From: Conus ventricosus
Lineage: Eukaryota; Mollusca; Gastropoda; Neogastropoda; Conidae
Direction of reading: 5' to 3'
NCBI GenBank assembly: GCA_018398815.1
Contig: CM031626.1
Coordinates: 40,433,599 to 40,497,598 of the forward strand
DNA length: 64,000 bases
Part shown: in pieces, positions 20,692 to 32,430 of the stretch
Numbering within the stretch: position 1 is the stretch's first letter
Layout of the letters: each line of letters opens with the position of its first letter
The notes under the pieces: generated by a model
Databases searched by the model: none
What the model saw: only the letters and a program-made list of their open reading frames with translations
What the model was told of the DNA's origin: nothing
Program-made: the position numbers and the translations under genes

Positions 20692-22806
20692 TGTCACGAC
20701 CGACCCCTGAGGTCTGCCCTGACAGGATCGGTCTAGGCGGGAGTGAAGGGAGTGACTGACCTCATACGCTCCGCAAGAGACCACACAATAAAGATTACGA
20801 TACAACACCCCATTTATTCACACCAGCCAAATAAACATTCCAACACACGCACCATGCACGATCACAATCAAGCACTCCAACGCACACAACATGCACAATC
20901 ACAATCAAGCACTCCCACACCCACAACATGCACGATTATAAATAAATATTTCGCCATACGACGTACACAATCACAATTACAGCATTCCAGCACATATGAC
21001 ATATACACAATTAAAGAAATATTTCCAGTATCGATCCTTTCTCACACCAGGAGTGCGTCCACATCCCGCCCCTGTCAAGTCCGCTGGGAGCCCCCCTGTC
21101 GCACTGGGTGCTCCGAGCCGATTTTGGGTTCTCGCAGGAGTCCCCCAAAAAGCCGACACCCTCGACTCCCAAGGGGGCAGTGAAGAGCGTGTCCCGGGGG
21201 GGGGGGGGGGGGGGGGACGTAGCTGTTACTGGAGGTCCTGGACGGGGGTCCAGGCCGGCCAGCCCAAGACGGCGGGCTCCTCTAGCAGTCCACGGTCCCG
21301 ACCAAGGCGTGGCCTCGACCACCGCGTGGCACCATCCCGTCCTGGTCTCAGCCAGAACGTGGCCTCGACCAGCGCGTGGCACCATCCAGTTCGTGCTCCA
21401 GGTGAAGCCCCCGGGAGGGGGGAGGACGTAGCTGGGAGGGGAGTCGGAGAGGAGGAAAAGAAGAAGGAAGGAGGTAAGGAAGAAGGGTACTGGAACCCTG
21501 CCGTCATACAGTCTGCCCATTGCTTGTCAAGTCTTAACAGCCACTCGCATGATGGGCGAGGGGAAGTGTATTAAACGCACACAGTAAACCCATTGAATCA
21601 AGCCTTCTCACACGATGCAGGTAAAAGACTGCATTAAATCAACAGGTTTAAAAAACAAATATGAATTATCTTCACCCTTCTCTCACTCACGCTTAACGTT
21701 TTCCTTCCTTAGGAAATAAATCAAAACAGCGACCATCGCTTAATAACTGCCACCACATTTGCAATAGTAATTCAATGGCACAACTGTCACATTTATAAAC
21801 ACATTTCAAAATAAACACAAATCCCCAAACCCACGCATCCGAACGACAAATCATGCGTACGCACGCTCGTGAAAAATAAAACTCGTTCTCCTTGCACACA
21901 CAAACAGACGGGGGCCGAAGGATAAAGTCCGGCGAATGTGACAGGGGCGGACGAGCGGGGACCAAGCAGTTCCAACCCTGAATCACCAGGTTCTCTCCGT
22001 CCCCACCGACTACCGCATCACCAGATGCATAAACAGGAGAAAGAATTTTTGGGAAAAAATTTAGAATGGCCAGGTTAAAGATTGAATTAACCAGAGAAAA
22101 GGGTTTTTACACAATATTTCTCTTACAAATTTTTAAAACAAAAGAAAATTGCGCAAAAAGAGATAAGCCGGCTAACAACAACAAATCAAAACAAACAGAC
22201 CACGAAACTGATGCTTACCAGCTACCCCTGGGTGACCCCGAAGAGGCGGGTCAAAGGACTCTCTCTACCCTCTGTCCCGTCGGGAGGACAGAGGCGAAGA
22301 TGCGGAAACAGAAGAAATGATGTCCCTCTCCTACAGGCCGACTGCAGGAATTGAAAGTACTGGACTGTACTCTCGATGATAAGGTAAAGAACCAGGACTG
22401 GAGCAGGCGCCCCCCGAGACATCTTCCGCTCGAGTGAAGAGCTAACCTCCCTCAGCAATGGCGGCCAACATGCCATGCTGCGTCACGAGTGAGCATACTT
22501 CAAACTAAAAGAAACGAAGCACGTGCGACAGGTAAAAAAGACAGGCGAGAGGCCGACAGACAGAAAGTTCGAGAGAAAGGTACCGGCCACCCGTAAAATT
22601 GCAGGATGAATAGCACGGGCGGTGGAATTAGAGAGAGAGAGAGAGAAAGCAAACCCAAGTTGAGCTGAACCACACCAAGGTGCAAACTGCACCACAAGCC
22701 ACCCTAAGGGACGGATACACGACAACAGCAACGACAATAAACAAATAAATAATTCCGCCACCTAGGTGGGTCGAACGTCGTAGACCTCGTGAAAAAACTC
22801 GTGACA
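20692..22806 (-). repeat. 3' LTR of the gypsy element (2,115 bp)
   Basis: Matches 26,814-28,941 end to end. On the plus strand it starts TGTCACGACCGACC and ends CTCGTGACA. It contains a ~21-base poly-G run near 21,197 and internal direct repeats of CGTGGCACCATCC near 21,325 and 21,380. Frames inside it (for example 20,996-21,574) are not preserved in the other LTR and are not genes. Confidence 0.9.
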
Positions 22807-22822
22807 AACCCCCCTTCTAAAA
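22807..22822 (-). promoter_or_regulatory. Polypurine tract of the gypsy element
   Basis: On the minus strand the sequence GCTTTTAGAAGGGGGGTT abuts the TGTCACGAG start of the 3' LTR. The purine run AGAAGGGGGG sits where plus-strand DNA priming occurs in LTR retrotransposons. Confidence 0.75.
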
Positions 22823-23450
22823 GCATCGTTTCTCTGAGATACAGTGCTCCTTTGAACCTTGTCGCATGTGCAACTTCACAACAATGGGACCGAACCCAAC
22901 TCTCTGTGATCGACAGAGTACAAATGAAACCCAATACAAACATTCTACGATAGAATCACACCGAGAAATACATAATACTACATTTATCAACAACTAAGCG
23001 AACCTTCCAACCACGAAAGTAACAATCCGAACCATTGGTGATTCACTATCGTTAACATCACTGAAGTGAAAAACTGTCACTACACCTGATACAGAGACCA
23101 AAAAGGGATATAACCCTGGTTGAGGGGAGGTGTCCCTCTGACTGATTTTCCAAATATGCTAACTACGGAGCTCGGCTAAGATAGTCAGCATCCGTATTAC
23201 AGGAACCCCTTGATATGACGGAAAGTGAACGCATGACTCTGCAGCTCCACTGCCTAACTCATGAGTCGATGACTGACTGGCCGGATCCGGTCCAAGCACT
23301 GGAGAGGATGATGATCGCTCTCCAGTACAAACTTCCGGCCGTACTTCTTCTTGGGCACGCCAGTGCGCGTCCAAATCTGCCTGAGAGATTCAGTAACAGT
23401 AGGGGCGTCGATAGTCCTAAGCGGGACAGCCTCTGGGTATCGACTTGCAG
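22823..23450 (-). other. 3' interior of gypsy element: integrase tail remnant and spacer
   Basis: Minus-strand frames include a short piece ending PVIRMLTILAELRS near 23,160-23,205. The region should hold the integrase core and C-terminus but catalytic spacing is not preserved, so most of the core appears deleted or shifted. Nothing else recognisable. Confidence 0.4.
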
Positions 23451-23453
23451 ATT

Positions 23454-24030
23454 CTACACTAACCGAAGTGTAGCGGTGACCGCGATCGGATGGAGATTAA
23501 TGGGTCCCACCAGGTTAACCCCAACCTTGCTGAATGGCTCCCCAACCAGTGGCACTGACCCTAGGGGAACACGTCTCAAGCGACCCTTAGGCGTTGTCCG
23601 TTGGCAGGTATCGCAACTGCGGCAGTACTGCCTAACCTGTGAGTTCATCCCTGGCCAGAAGAAATCCTGCCTAACTCGCCGAGAGTCCGCTTGGAGCCCA
23701 TATGACCTGCCATGGGGAATCGTGGGCCTGCCGGAGAACAGACTCTCTCAAGCTTTGGGGAACAACAAGCTGTTTGGCCACACGATCTGCCAGAGTGACA
23801 ACTCTAAAGAGGATCCCCTTGTGGAGCTTGAAGCTCACCTTGGCGTGTCGGGCAGACTGCGCGGGACGATCCACAAGTTCTCGTAGGCGTTGGACATCCA
23901 AGTCCCTGGCCTGAAGACGGATAATGCTAGCAGGATCGGCTCTTGCCAGAACCTCGTTAGAGATCGGCTGAAGAACGGACGCAATTCCTGTGCCTGCTCT
24001 TAGCTTTGGCGCGTGTGGTGACTCCCACAC
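23454..24030 (-). pseudogene. Gypsy integrase: zinc-binding domain and start of core
   Basis: Two adjoining frames. The upstream one ends VTLADRVAKQLVVPQSL then RESVLRQAHDSPW (the first His of the HHCC zinc domain) before a frameshift. The next has QYCRSCDTCQRTTPKGRLRR (the two closing Cys) and then PFSKVGVNLVGPI. In active gypsy integrases the position before LVGP is the first catalytic Asp; here it is Asn. The core beyond this point is not recoverable. Confidence 0.8.
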
Positions 24031-24269
24031 ACGCCTGTACGGGCAGATCCGTAGACACAGACTGACTGCGTCCGTCTGCGAAGGTGATAGTTTTCCCTAT
24101 GATAAGGGAATACAGAGGTCGCTCCACCGCGATAGCCCATACTTCGCCACAGAAGTAGGGGGTGGAGATAGGAATAAGTACAGAAGGACGGGTGGAGGTA
24201 AAACCAGCCTCCAACCCGCACACATCATAACTAGCGCCCCGCCGGGCCTTGGGGGAAAAACTAAATCCT

Positions 24270-24310
24270 TATCAACAAAGAGCGTTGATGCTCCCGAATC
24301 CTGATGGTGT
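24270..24310 (-). pseudogene. Gypsy aspartic protease remnant
   Basis: The minus strand reads HHQDSGASTLFVDKDLV, with DSGAS (24,286-24,300) matching the D-S/T-G-A active site of retroelement proteases. A VDT stretch just upstream is in another frame, showing a frameshift. The next recognisable pol sequence, at 24,030, is already the integrase spacer, so RT and RNase H (normally ~1.5 kb) are missing between about 24,030 and 24,250. Confidence 0.7.
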
Positions 24311-24443
24311 CGACCAAGGACGAACCAACAACAGAAAGAAACACTGGACACTCTGTACCACCAGAAGCTTGGATAGAACCCACGTTAGCCGAGGCGCGAG
24401 GATGTGGGAAAGGACTAGCCCCATGACCACCAGCGGCTCTAGG

Positions 24444-24760
24444 GCAATCTTTCCTGATGTGGCCAGGACGACCACAAAGAAAACAAAATCGAGGTGCTGA
24501 GGTCCCCGATGGACTGCCTGCCTTATTCACACCCACTAGCAGTTGTCGGCACCTTATTGCTATTAAATCCTGTGGAGGGCTTCCTCTCCGTATCTGGGCG
24601 ATGCCCATAAGCCCTGCGAGCTTCAGCAAACACCTCAGCGGTGTGAATCGCAGCCGCGAAATCCTGAGGTGCTGTCTCGCCTATCCGGATCCTCAACTCT
24701 GGGGACACAGTGTTGGGAGCTGTTCAATGAGGAACAGATCCCCGCCCAAATTTTCTAAAT
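24444..24760 (-). pseudogene. Gypsy gag C-terminus with CCHC zinc knuckle
   Basis: The minus-strand frame contains RFCFLCGRPGHIRKDCPRA, a perfect C-x2-C-x4-H-x4-C nucleic-acid-binding knuckle (24,444-24,485). Upstream, in another frame, DFAAAIHTAEVFAEARRAYG (24,523-24,708) has the helical character of a gag C-terminus. The retroviral-type order gag, protease, integrase then follows downstream. The N-terminal two thirds of gag is lost in the smeared tract at 24.8-26.6 kb. Confidence 0.8.
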
Positions 24761-24779
24761 GACGCCAGAAAACCCAGCG

Positions 24780-26620
24780 TTTTGCGCCCGCCCATCACCA
24801 AACTGCACGAAAGGGTTTGTCAATTTTTTCTTCTTCATGGACCGAACTCCTCCTGTACGTCTCTGGGGTTTTTAAGGAAAACGCTTACGCAGACCAACTG
24901 CATTCTGCATAAAAGGGGCGCCCTTTATTTAGAGTGAGCACAAAACTCCCTTTCCACACCGATAAACCAAAAAAAAAAGGTTTCAAAAGCCTTTGTTCCT
25001 CAGGGCAATTGGTATGAACAAGCAACCTTGTCAAAATGCCCCTAAGGGCATGTCAAAGTCCTCACTAGGGCGAACTCGGGGAAACTTTAAAATTTGGGCC
25101 CTAACTCATCACCTGCCCGGGGATTAAACCCCCCGACCCTTTCAGATGCGGGAGACCGCGAAAAAAAAATTGTTTCCCTCCCCCCTTTCGCGAGCCTCCA
25201 TTTCCCGTTAAATTTTTTCCCCCAAAGGGGGGCCCGCCGGGAAACCCCTTCCCTACCCGATTTTCCCCCTGTCCGGGAGCCTCCCTTTTCCCACGCTGAG
25301 CAGCCCCCTCCCCACGCTGATCCTCCTGTTTTTGGCAGCCCCCTCCCTTTCGCGAGGGCCTTTCCCGTCCAAACACCTCCCCCCCGCCCGAGGCCCGCCC
25401 CCCCTACGCTGAGCAGCCCTTTTTCCTTACGAAGGGGGCCCCTGTCGGGCACCCCTTCTCCCGCGCGCATAGCCCCCTTTCCCCATGCATAAAACTCCTG
25501 TCTGTCAGGGCCCCCTCTCTGCGCGAGCCTCCCCGCTAGCACCCCCTCCCCCGCCTTCCCCTACGGAGGGCCTCGTCCTCCCCTTTGGGTGTCCCCTCCA
25601 GAAACATAATACAGAGGGGAAATCCCCGAGCGGGGTTTACCCCCTCCCGACACTGGGGGGATGACCCGTCTGACCCCTCCCTTGGGTCTCGACTTTAAAC
25701 CCTGAGGAAAGTCTTTCCCCGGGGGGGTACTCCTTACGAGGGGGAAACCTGGGGAGGAGGGAAAGGGTTTCCCGGGCCTGCGACCCAAAAAAAAAGCCCA
25801 TAGTTGCTTCGCCCCATGCCTGGGGGGCTTCCCAGCGGAAGTGCCCAGCGGGGTCCTCCCAAAAAAGGGCCCCCCCCGCGAAGAGGTATAAACAGTACCC
25901 CCCTTTTACCCACTGCTTAAAAGCACTGGAATAGGGGGAAAAATTACCGTAGTCGAAGTATGGTTTTCTTTTAAATAAAATGGGGGCTCGAAACATTTTG
26001 GGAAAACCCTTCTTTTCGGGCGCCCGCGTCGCCAAAAAAAACCAGCGCCGGAAATTCGCCATGAAAAAAAATACCACAGTTTTCCAAAAAACAGGGGAAA
26101 AAAAAAAACCAAATAGAGAAAAAAAAACAAAAAATTTTGGGGGCGTGTTTATATGTGTGTATGTGTTTTGTTTTGCGTTGGGGTGCGGAAAAAGTTCCCG
26201 GGTGCTTCCCAAATCTGGCAAACCGCGCTCTTTCAGAAAGAGCAAAAAAGTGCGGTTTTTGGGTCACCGAAAAAAAAAAAAAAAAAAAAAAAAATGTCCG
26301 GGTGCCCCCACCTGGCCAAAACCGCGCCTTTCAGCAAAAAAACAACAGTGGGGGTGGGGGTGGGCCCAAAAAAAAAAAAAAAAAAAAAACCCAGCGACGG
26401 GTTTTGGAAAAGGGGGAAAAAAAAAAAACACTAAACGTCCGATACAACCCCCCGTACTCAACAAACCCGGAAAAGAGAAAAAAAAAACAAGAACTGGCAA
26501 AAAACAACACAGGAATGGAAGACTGAGCGGCACAGAAGGGCAAGACTTACGGCCGTACCTGCGTGAGGTACCCGGCGGAAGGAGGTCTGGACGCGGTCGA
26601 CTCCCTTGGTCTCACCTCGA
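24780..26620. other. Smeared, homopolymer-rich part of gypsy interior (gag N-terminus and leader expected)
   Basis: From 25,090 to 25,800 the sequence is mostly runs of C, G and A with GCTGAGCAGCCC landmarks near 25,298 and 25,409 and 25,300-25,340, suggesting an imperfect GC-rich tandem repeat. From 25,960 to 26,520 it is dominated by A runs, including A23 near 26,270 and A20 near 26,370. Frames of 90-250 codons on both strands here consist of Lys/Gly/Pro or Phe runs and I do not accept them. Confidence 0.55.
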
Positions 26621-26791
26621 CTCCGAGTCACGCCGGATGTTCCCTCAGGCCACAACAAAGACTCCCTTCACGCTAGAGTCACCAGCCAACCACCACGAAC
26701 AAACACGACAAACTGACTAAACATATACAAAACAGACAAAAACTAAACAGGTACTCTGCGAAACGAGAGAGAGACAGCCAGAGCCCTTCAC

Positions 26792-26809
26792 ATCCCGGAC
26801 GAGCCCCCA
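26792..26809 (-). promoter_or_regulatory. Primer binding site, tRNA-Pro type
   Basis: The minus strand reads TGGGGGCTCGTCCGGGAT four bases inside the 5' LTR end. All 18 bases are complementary to the 3' end of the common animal tRNA-Pro including CCA, the same site used by murine-leukaemia-type retroviruses. It fixes the element's strand as minus and 26,814-28,941 as the 5' LTR. Confidence 0.9.
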
Positions 26810-26813
26810 CAAT

Positions 26814-28941
26814 TGTCACGACCGACCCTGGAGGTCTGCCTGACAGGATCGGTCTAGGCGGGAGGTGAAGGGAGTGACTGACCTCATACGCTCCGCAAGA
26901 GACCACACAATAAAGATTACGATACAAACACCCCATTTATTCACACCAGCAAATAAAACATTTCACACCGCACATGCACGATTCACAATCAAGCACTCCA
27001 ACGCACACAACATGCAATACAATCAAAGCACTCACACCCACACTGCACGATTATTAATAATATTTCGCCTTACGACTTACACAATACAATTACAGCAGTC
27101 CAGCACATATGACCTGTACACAATGTATAAAAGAATTATTTCCAGTTTCGATCCTTTCTCACACCATGGACGTGCGTCCACTATCCCCTGCCCGTCAAGT
27201 CGCTGGGAGCACCCTGTGCACTAGGTGCTCCGAGCGAGTTGGTTCTCGCAGGGAGTCGCCCAAAGCCGACACCCTCGACTCCCAAGCGGGCAGTGAATGA
27301 GGCGTTGTCCCGGGGGGGGGGGGACGTTAGCTGTTACTGGAGGTCCTGGACGGGGTCCAGGCGGCAGTCACGATAGGCGGGTCCTCTAGCAGTCCACGGT
27401 TCCCGACCAAGGCGTGGCCTCGACCAGGCGTGGCACCATCCCAGTCCGTTGGTCTCAGCCAGAACGTGGGGCCTTCGACCATGCGCGTCTGGCACCATCC
27501 AGTTCGTGCTCAGGTGACGCCCCGGGAGGGGGGTGGACGTAGCTGGGAGGGGAGTCGGTGGAGAGGAGGAAAAGAAGAGAAGGCGGAAGGAGAAGGGTAC
27601 TGGAACCCGCCGTCCTGTACAGTCTGACCATTGCTGTCAAGTTCAACAGCCACTCGAATGATGGGCGAGGGGAAGTGTGGCGGAAGAGTATTAAACGCAC
27701 ACAGTAAAACCCATTGAATCAAGCTTTCTTCACACGATGCAGGTAAAAGCTGCATTAAATCAAAGGTTATAACAAACAATATGGAATTTATCTTCACCTT
27801 CTCTTCATCACGCTTACCGTTTTCCTTCCTTTGGAAATAAATCAACACAGAGACCATCGTTAATAAACTGCCAACACATTTGGCAAATAGTAATTCAAGG
27901 GCACAACTGTCACTTTTTATAAAACACATTTCAAAATAACACAAATCTCCAACCACCGCACTCCGAAACGACAAATCCATGCGTCGCACGCTCGTGTAAA
28001 TAATAAACTCGTTCTCCTTGGCACACACAAACAGACGGTGGCGAAGGTTAAAAGTCCGGCGAATGGACAGGGGCGGACGAGCGAGACAAGCAAGTTCCAA
28101 CCCTGAAACACTCCAGGTTCTCTCCGTCCCCACGATACCGCATCACCAGATGATAAACAGGAGAAAGAATTTTGGAATTATTTAGAATGGACAGAGGTTA
28201 AAGATTGAATTAACCAGGGAAAAGGTTTCACACAATATTTCTCTTGCAATTTCGAAAACAAAAGAAAATTGCGCATAAGAGAAGGACTTAGCCGGCTAAC
28301 AACAACAAATCAACAACAAACAGACCACGAACTGATGCTTACCAGCTACCCGTGGGTGACCCGAAGAGGCGGGTCAAAGGACTCTCCCCCCTCTACCCTC
28401 TGTCCAGTCGGTGAGGACCAGAGGGCGAGAGGCGGAAACAGACGAAATGATGTCCCTCTCCTACAGGCGATGCAGGAATTGACGTACTGTACTGTACTCT
28501 CAGTGATAAGGAAAGAACAAGGACTGGAGCAGGCGCCCCAGAGACCTTCTTCGCTCGAGTGAAGAGCTAACCTCCTCTGCAATGGGGTCAAACTGCCATG
28601 CTGCAGTCATCCAGTGTGAGCATACTTCAAAACTAATGAAAAACGAAGCACGTGCGACAGGGTTAAAAAGGACAGGGGCGATGAGGCCGACAGACAGAAA
28701 GTTCGAGAGGAAAGGTACCGGCCACCGTTGAATACTTGCTGGATGAATGCACGGGCGGTGGAATTAGAGAGAGAGAGAGAGAAAGCAAACCGACGTTGAG
28801 CTGAACACACCAAGGTGCAACTGACACCACAAGCAACACTAAGGGAAGGATACACGACAACAGCAACGACAATAAACTAATAAGTTTTTCGCCACCCTAG
28901 GTGGGTCGTACGTCCGTAGGACCTCGTGTCTACTCGTGACA
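26814..28941 (-). repeat. 5' LTR of the gypsy element (2,128 bp)
   Basis: Starts TGTCACGACCGACC and ends CTCGTGACA on the plus strand. It differs from the other LTR by many one-base indels (the poly-G run is 11 rather than ~21) and few substitutions, a pattern closer to sequencing noise than to age-related divergence. Confidence 0.9.
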
Positions 28942-29360
28942 TGGTTTTGTCTGCTTTCACAAATACTTTTTTTGTCATTTAGAGTTGTTTGATTTCATCT
29001 TTTTAACGATGTTTGGAATTCATTGTTTGATTTTTTTTTAACCTCTATATTGGCTATCTTCTTTTCTTTTATCCTCAAATGTCTTCATGGTCTGCGATGG
29101 CGTGGGTGGAGTCGCCAGGTTTTGAAGTATATGTGTTTTTATTTTTCTCTCTTGGCTTTAGGGTTTTTAAAAGAAAAATGCTTTCAATCTCATGTTTTTG
29201 ATAAACCTTTCTGTCGGTTCTATCATTCTTTTCATATAGCTTGAGGTTTTGGCAAAAAGGTATGTTTTTTTTTTAGTAGTTGGTTTAAAATTGTATTTTG
29301 TCCCCCAAATAATTTTTTTAAAATCCGTTGGTTTAAAGTGGCAACGTGGGAGCAATTAAG
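28942..29360 (-). mobile_element. Penelope-like unit P1, 5' part (beyond the gypsy insertion)
   Basis: Continues P1 after the LTR element: TGGTTTTGTCTGCTTTCACA matches P2 at about 31,318. It holds the start of the RT frame on the minus strand plus 5' sequence, with T and A runs expanded around 29,025 and 29,265. The next unit starts at about 29,361. Confidence 0.8.
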
Positions 29361-31700
29361 GACAATGGTAGTAAATACCAGCATAGATTTAAAAAAAAAT
29401 GCTAAACGGACTCGGCGAGCTACATTTGTTAAAAGGTAAGGTTTTAAAAACTATCTACAAGCGGCTTGTTTCATTGCCAATGCAATCATCATGGATGTGG
29501 TGGGGTCTGTGTGCCGGTGTTTTATAAACTGCTTGTGTTGTCTTGTCATCACGTGCTGTCTGTGTTTTTCGTTTGTTTCTGGTTCTTGTTCACTTGAAGG
29601 AATTTCCAACTTGTGCCTGCAGTTGTTAACCATTTCTATCTAGTATTTAAGTATGCCGTTGTGGTTTTGCTTAGTATATGTACTTTTCTGTTGTGCATAG
29701 GTTCCATCCTTTTTGAAATGTTGTTGTATGGTGCTGTCTTTCTATGATTTTCCAGGATAAATTGTAGTCTATCTTTTTCTCTTTGAGTTCCAGATGTATT
29801 TACAATATTCTGTTGGGTTTTTATATCTTCTTTGTTAAATGATGTTTGTGGTTTGCATATCTAGTTTTTAATGGGTTTTCAGTGATACTATATATGTTTC
29901 TTCTGGCGTTCGCTGATGTTACAGTGGCTGGTACACAATGCTGTTGTAGAGGGCATTTGTTGTCAGAGGGCCATGTTCTTTCTTGATCAGTTGCCGGATT
30001 CCTTTCATCCCCTCGTTTTTCTCCGTAATGCTTTCATTGTGTTGGTTGAATCAATGATGTTTTTAAGGTTGGCCATACATGAGTATGATATTTGTGCTGT
30101 TTTTGTTGAATTACTCTTGGAATAATTTGTGCTCTTTTGGGTGATGATGTTAGGATTCTAATGAATTCTTTCCATATTATTTGTTTTCATCTTCCGTCTA
30201 TGGGGGTGTTTGTCCATCATGATCTTTCTTTGCTGTTCTTCTTGTGTCTGCTCATGACATTTTGGGTCATATTGTAGTTGTAGTTGTAGCACTTTTGTTG
30301 TATACGCTTCTGATATTCAGCTGCCAGCGTTATTGAATGCCTGTTTCATTGCATGACAGGTTAGTTAATCTCTTATTTATGCTCTGGGTATTGTTTTTAG
30401 TATGGAAGGTGGATGGTTAATTTTGATAAATTTACATAGGACAGGTGTATTTTTGGGTTTTTTGTATGGTTTATAGATGTGCTGGTTAAGGTCAAACGTT
30501 ATATTTGGTAGTTCACTATCTTTTTATGTGCTTCTATAGTGATTTTTGATTTTGGTTTTGGAGATTTTACACAGTTCTTTTTTCTTAGTTCAATGTTTCT
30601 AGGGGGTTGTCGTTTCAGCGCAGCGAGGCCGTCATACTGTACAGTACGTCTTGTTTTCCAAGTGTTTTTTGAATGTTAGATGTATGTATAGTCCAACAGT
30701 CGCAAGTTTCTGCACCATATACGATCCCAGTGTGGACATCAAAAGTGAATCTTGTTTGCGCTCTTGGTCCAGATTTTCATTTTTGCTGCTGTTGTAGAAG
30801 TTTTCTTTGTATGGAAAAAGGATTTCATTTTCTGACCCTGATCTTTCAGTGTATGCTGGCAATTTATTTAGCTTTGGTAGAGATCTTCATCTATTAGATG
30901 TGTAGAAGTTCTACTATATCAAATGTTATAAAAAACTGTATTTTCTAGCTATGTGAGTTTTCTTGAACCATTGTATGGCTTGTATGTGTTTTTCAAGGTT
31001 GAGTTCAGTGTCTCCTTTTATGTTTTTTATGGGCTTTTTCTAAGATTTTTTTGCTGTTTTCCTAATTCGATTGGAATGTGGTTATCAATCTGCCAGTTGG
31101 GTTATTCAGGAAGTTGGTTTGGTGTCTTTATGTGTTATGAAAGCTTTCTCTTTGCTGCTGTTGTCTCCACTCTATCGCTTAAGTCCATTTGGTGCACAAG
31201 CTCCTTTTTTTTTTTTAATGTACTCGTATTAGTTTTATCAGCTTTTTTGTAATTTTTTTGGATGTTGTTGTCGAGAAGCTGTGAGTACTCTTTAGTTTCC
31301 ATTTTGTAGAAGTTGCTGGGTTTTGTCCTGCTTTCACAAATAATTTGTCATTTTGGATTTGTTTGATTTCATTTTTTAACGATGTTTGGAATCATTGTTG
31401 ATTTTTTTATCTCTATATTGGCTTCATCCCCTTTTCATTTTTCCTCAACTGTCTTCATGTTTCGTGGCTGGTGGAGTCGCATGTTTTGAAGGTTCATATG
31501 TGTTATTATCTTCTCTTCTTGGCATTAGGGTTAAAAGAAAAATGCTTTCATCTCATGTTTTTGTTAAACCTTCTGTCTGTTCTTTCATTCTTTTCATATG
31601 CAGTGAGGTTTGGCAAGAGGTATGTTTTTAGTAGATGGTATTTAAATTGATTTTGTCCATTTTTACAATCCGTTGGTTAAATGTGTCACGTGAGCAGGCA
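29361..31700 (-). mobile_element. Penelope-like unit P2, full length, uninterrupted
   Basis: About 2.33 kb, from GACAATGGTAGTAAATACC to the start of P3. Collinear with P1 and joined head to tail. The GIY-YIG part (about 29,520-30,350) is scattered over frames. RT pieces include an HTGIVYGAE-like stretch near 30,715. The region of the catalytic box (about 30,625-30,650) is present, unlike in P1, but a two-base loss shifts it out of frame. It is also the empty-site control for the gypsy insertion at about 31,312. Confidence 0.85.
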
Positions 31701-32430
31701 ATTAAGACATGTAGTAAATACAGCAAAAGATTTTAAAAAAAATGGCTCAACGGAACTGGGGAGCACTTTTGTTAAAAAAAGGTAAGGTTTAAAAATTAAA
31801 ACTATCTACAGCGCTGTTTCATGCAATGCAATCTTCAGGATGTGGCTGGGTCGGTGATGCTGGTGTGTTATAATGCTTGTGTGTCTGTCATCACGTGCTG
31901 TCTGTGTTTTTCGTGTGTTTCTGGTTCTTGTTCACTGATAGGAATTTCCACTTGTGCCTGCAGTTGTTAACCTTCTATCATAGTATTTAAGTTGCCATTG
32001 TGGTTTGCACCTTGTTTATGTTACTTTTCTGTTGAGCATAGGTTACATTCTTTTTGAAATGTTGTTGTATGGTGCCTGCCTTTCTATGATTTTCCAGGAT
32101 ATATTGTAGTCTATGTTTTCTCTTTGAGCTTCAGATGTCGATTCTACTTCAATTCTGTTTGGTTTCTGGATCTTTCTTTGTTAATGACTGTTTGTGGTTT
32201 GCATATCTAGTTTTAAATGGGTTTTCAGTGATACCTCTATATGTTTCTTCTGCGTTCTTGATGTTACAGTGCTGGGTACAAATGCTGTTGTAGAGGCATT
32301 TGTTGTCTCAGAGAGGCATGTTCTTTCTTGTATACAGTTGCAGGATTCCTTCATCACCCCTCGTTTTTCTCCGTACTGCTTTTCATTTTGTTGGTTGATC
32401 AATGATGTTTTTAAGGTTGGGCATACAGAG
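31701..32430 (-). mobile_element. Penelope-like unit P3, truncated after the GIY-YIG region
   Basis: Third head-to-tail unit. It begins ATTAAGACATGTAGTAAATAC and covers the 3' untranslated and nuclease portions (CNCIQERTCLSETTNAS-like Cys-rich motif on the minus strand near 32,340-32,290), stopping at GGGCATACAGAG. There it joins an inverted copy, P4. Confidence 0.8.

Larger units (their letters stand above)
20692..28941 (-). mobile_element. Ty3/gypsy LTR retrotransposon inserted in Penelope unit P1
   Basis: Two ~2.1-kb direct LTRs beginning and ending TGTCACGA...TCGTGACA bound a ~4-kb interior. A 4-bp TGGT duplication flanks it (20,688-20,691 and 28,942-28,945). The homologous P2 unit has the uninterrupted site near 31,312, confirming the insertion. 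A tRNA-Pro-type primer site and a purine tract place transcription on the minus strand. The interior holds gag zinc knuckle, protease and integrase remnants but no RT/RNase H, so the copy is non-autonomous. Confidence 0.9.

Noticed and set aside
20996..21574. 192-residue frame in the LTR
   Set aside because: Crosses a 21-base poly-G run and is not preserved in the other LTR.
25087..26720. Frames of 90-246 residues rich in Gly, Lys, Pro or Phe
   Set aside because: They lie in smeared homopolymer sequence inside the gypsy interior and overlap on both strands.
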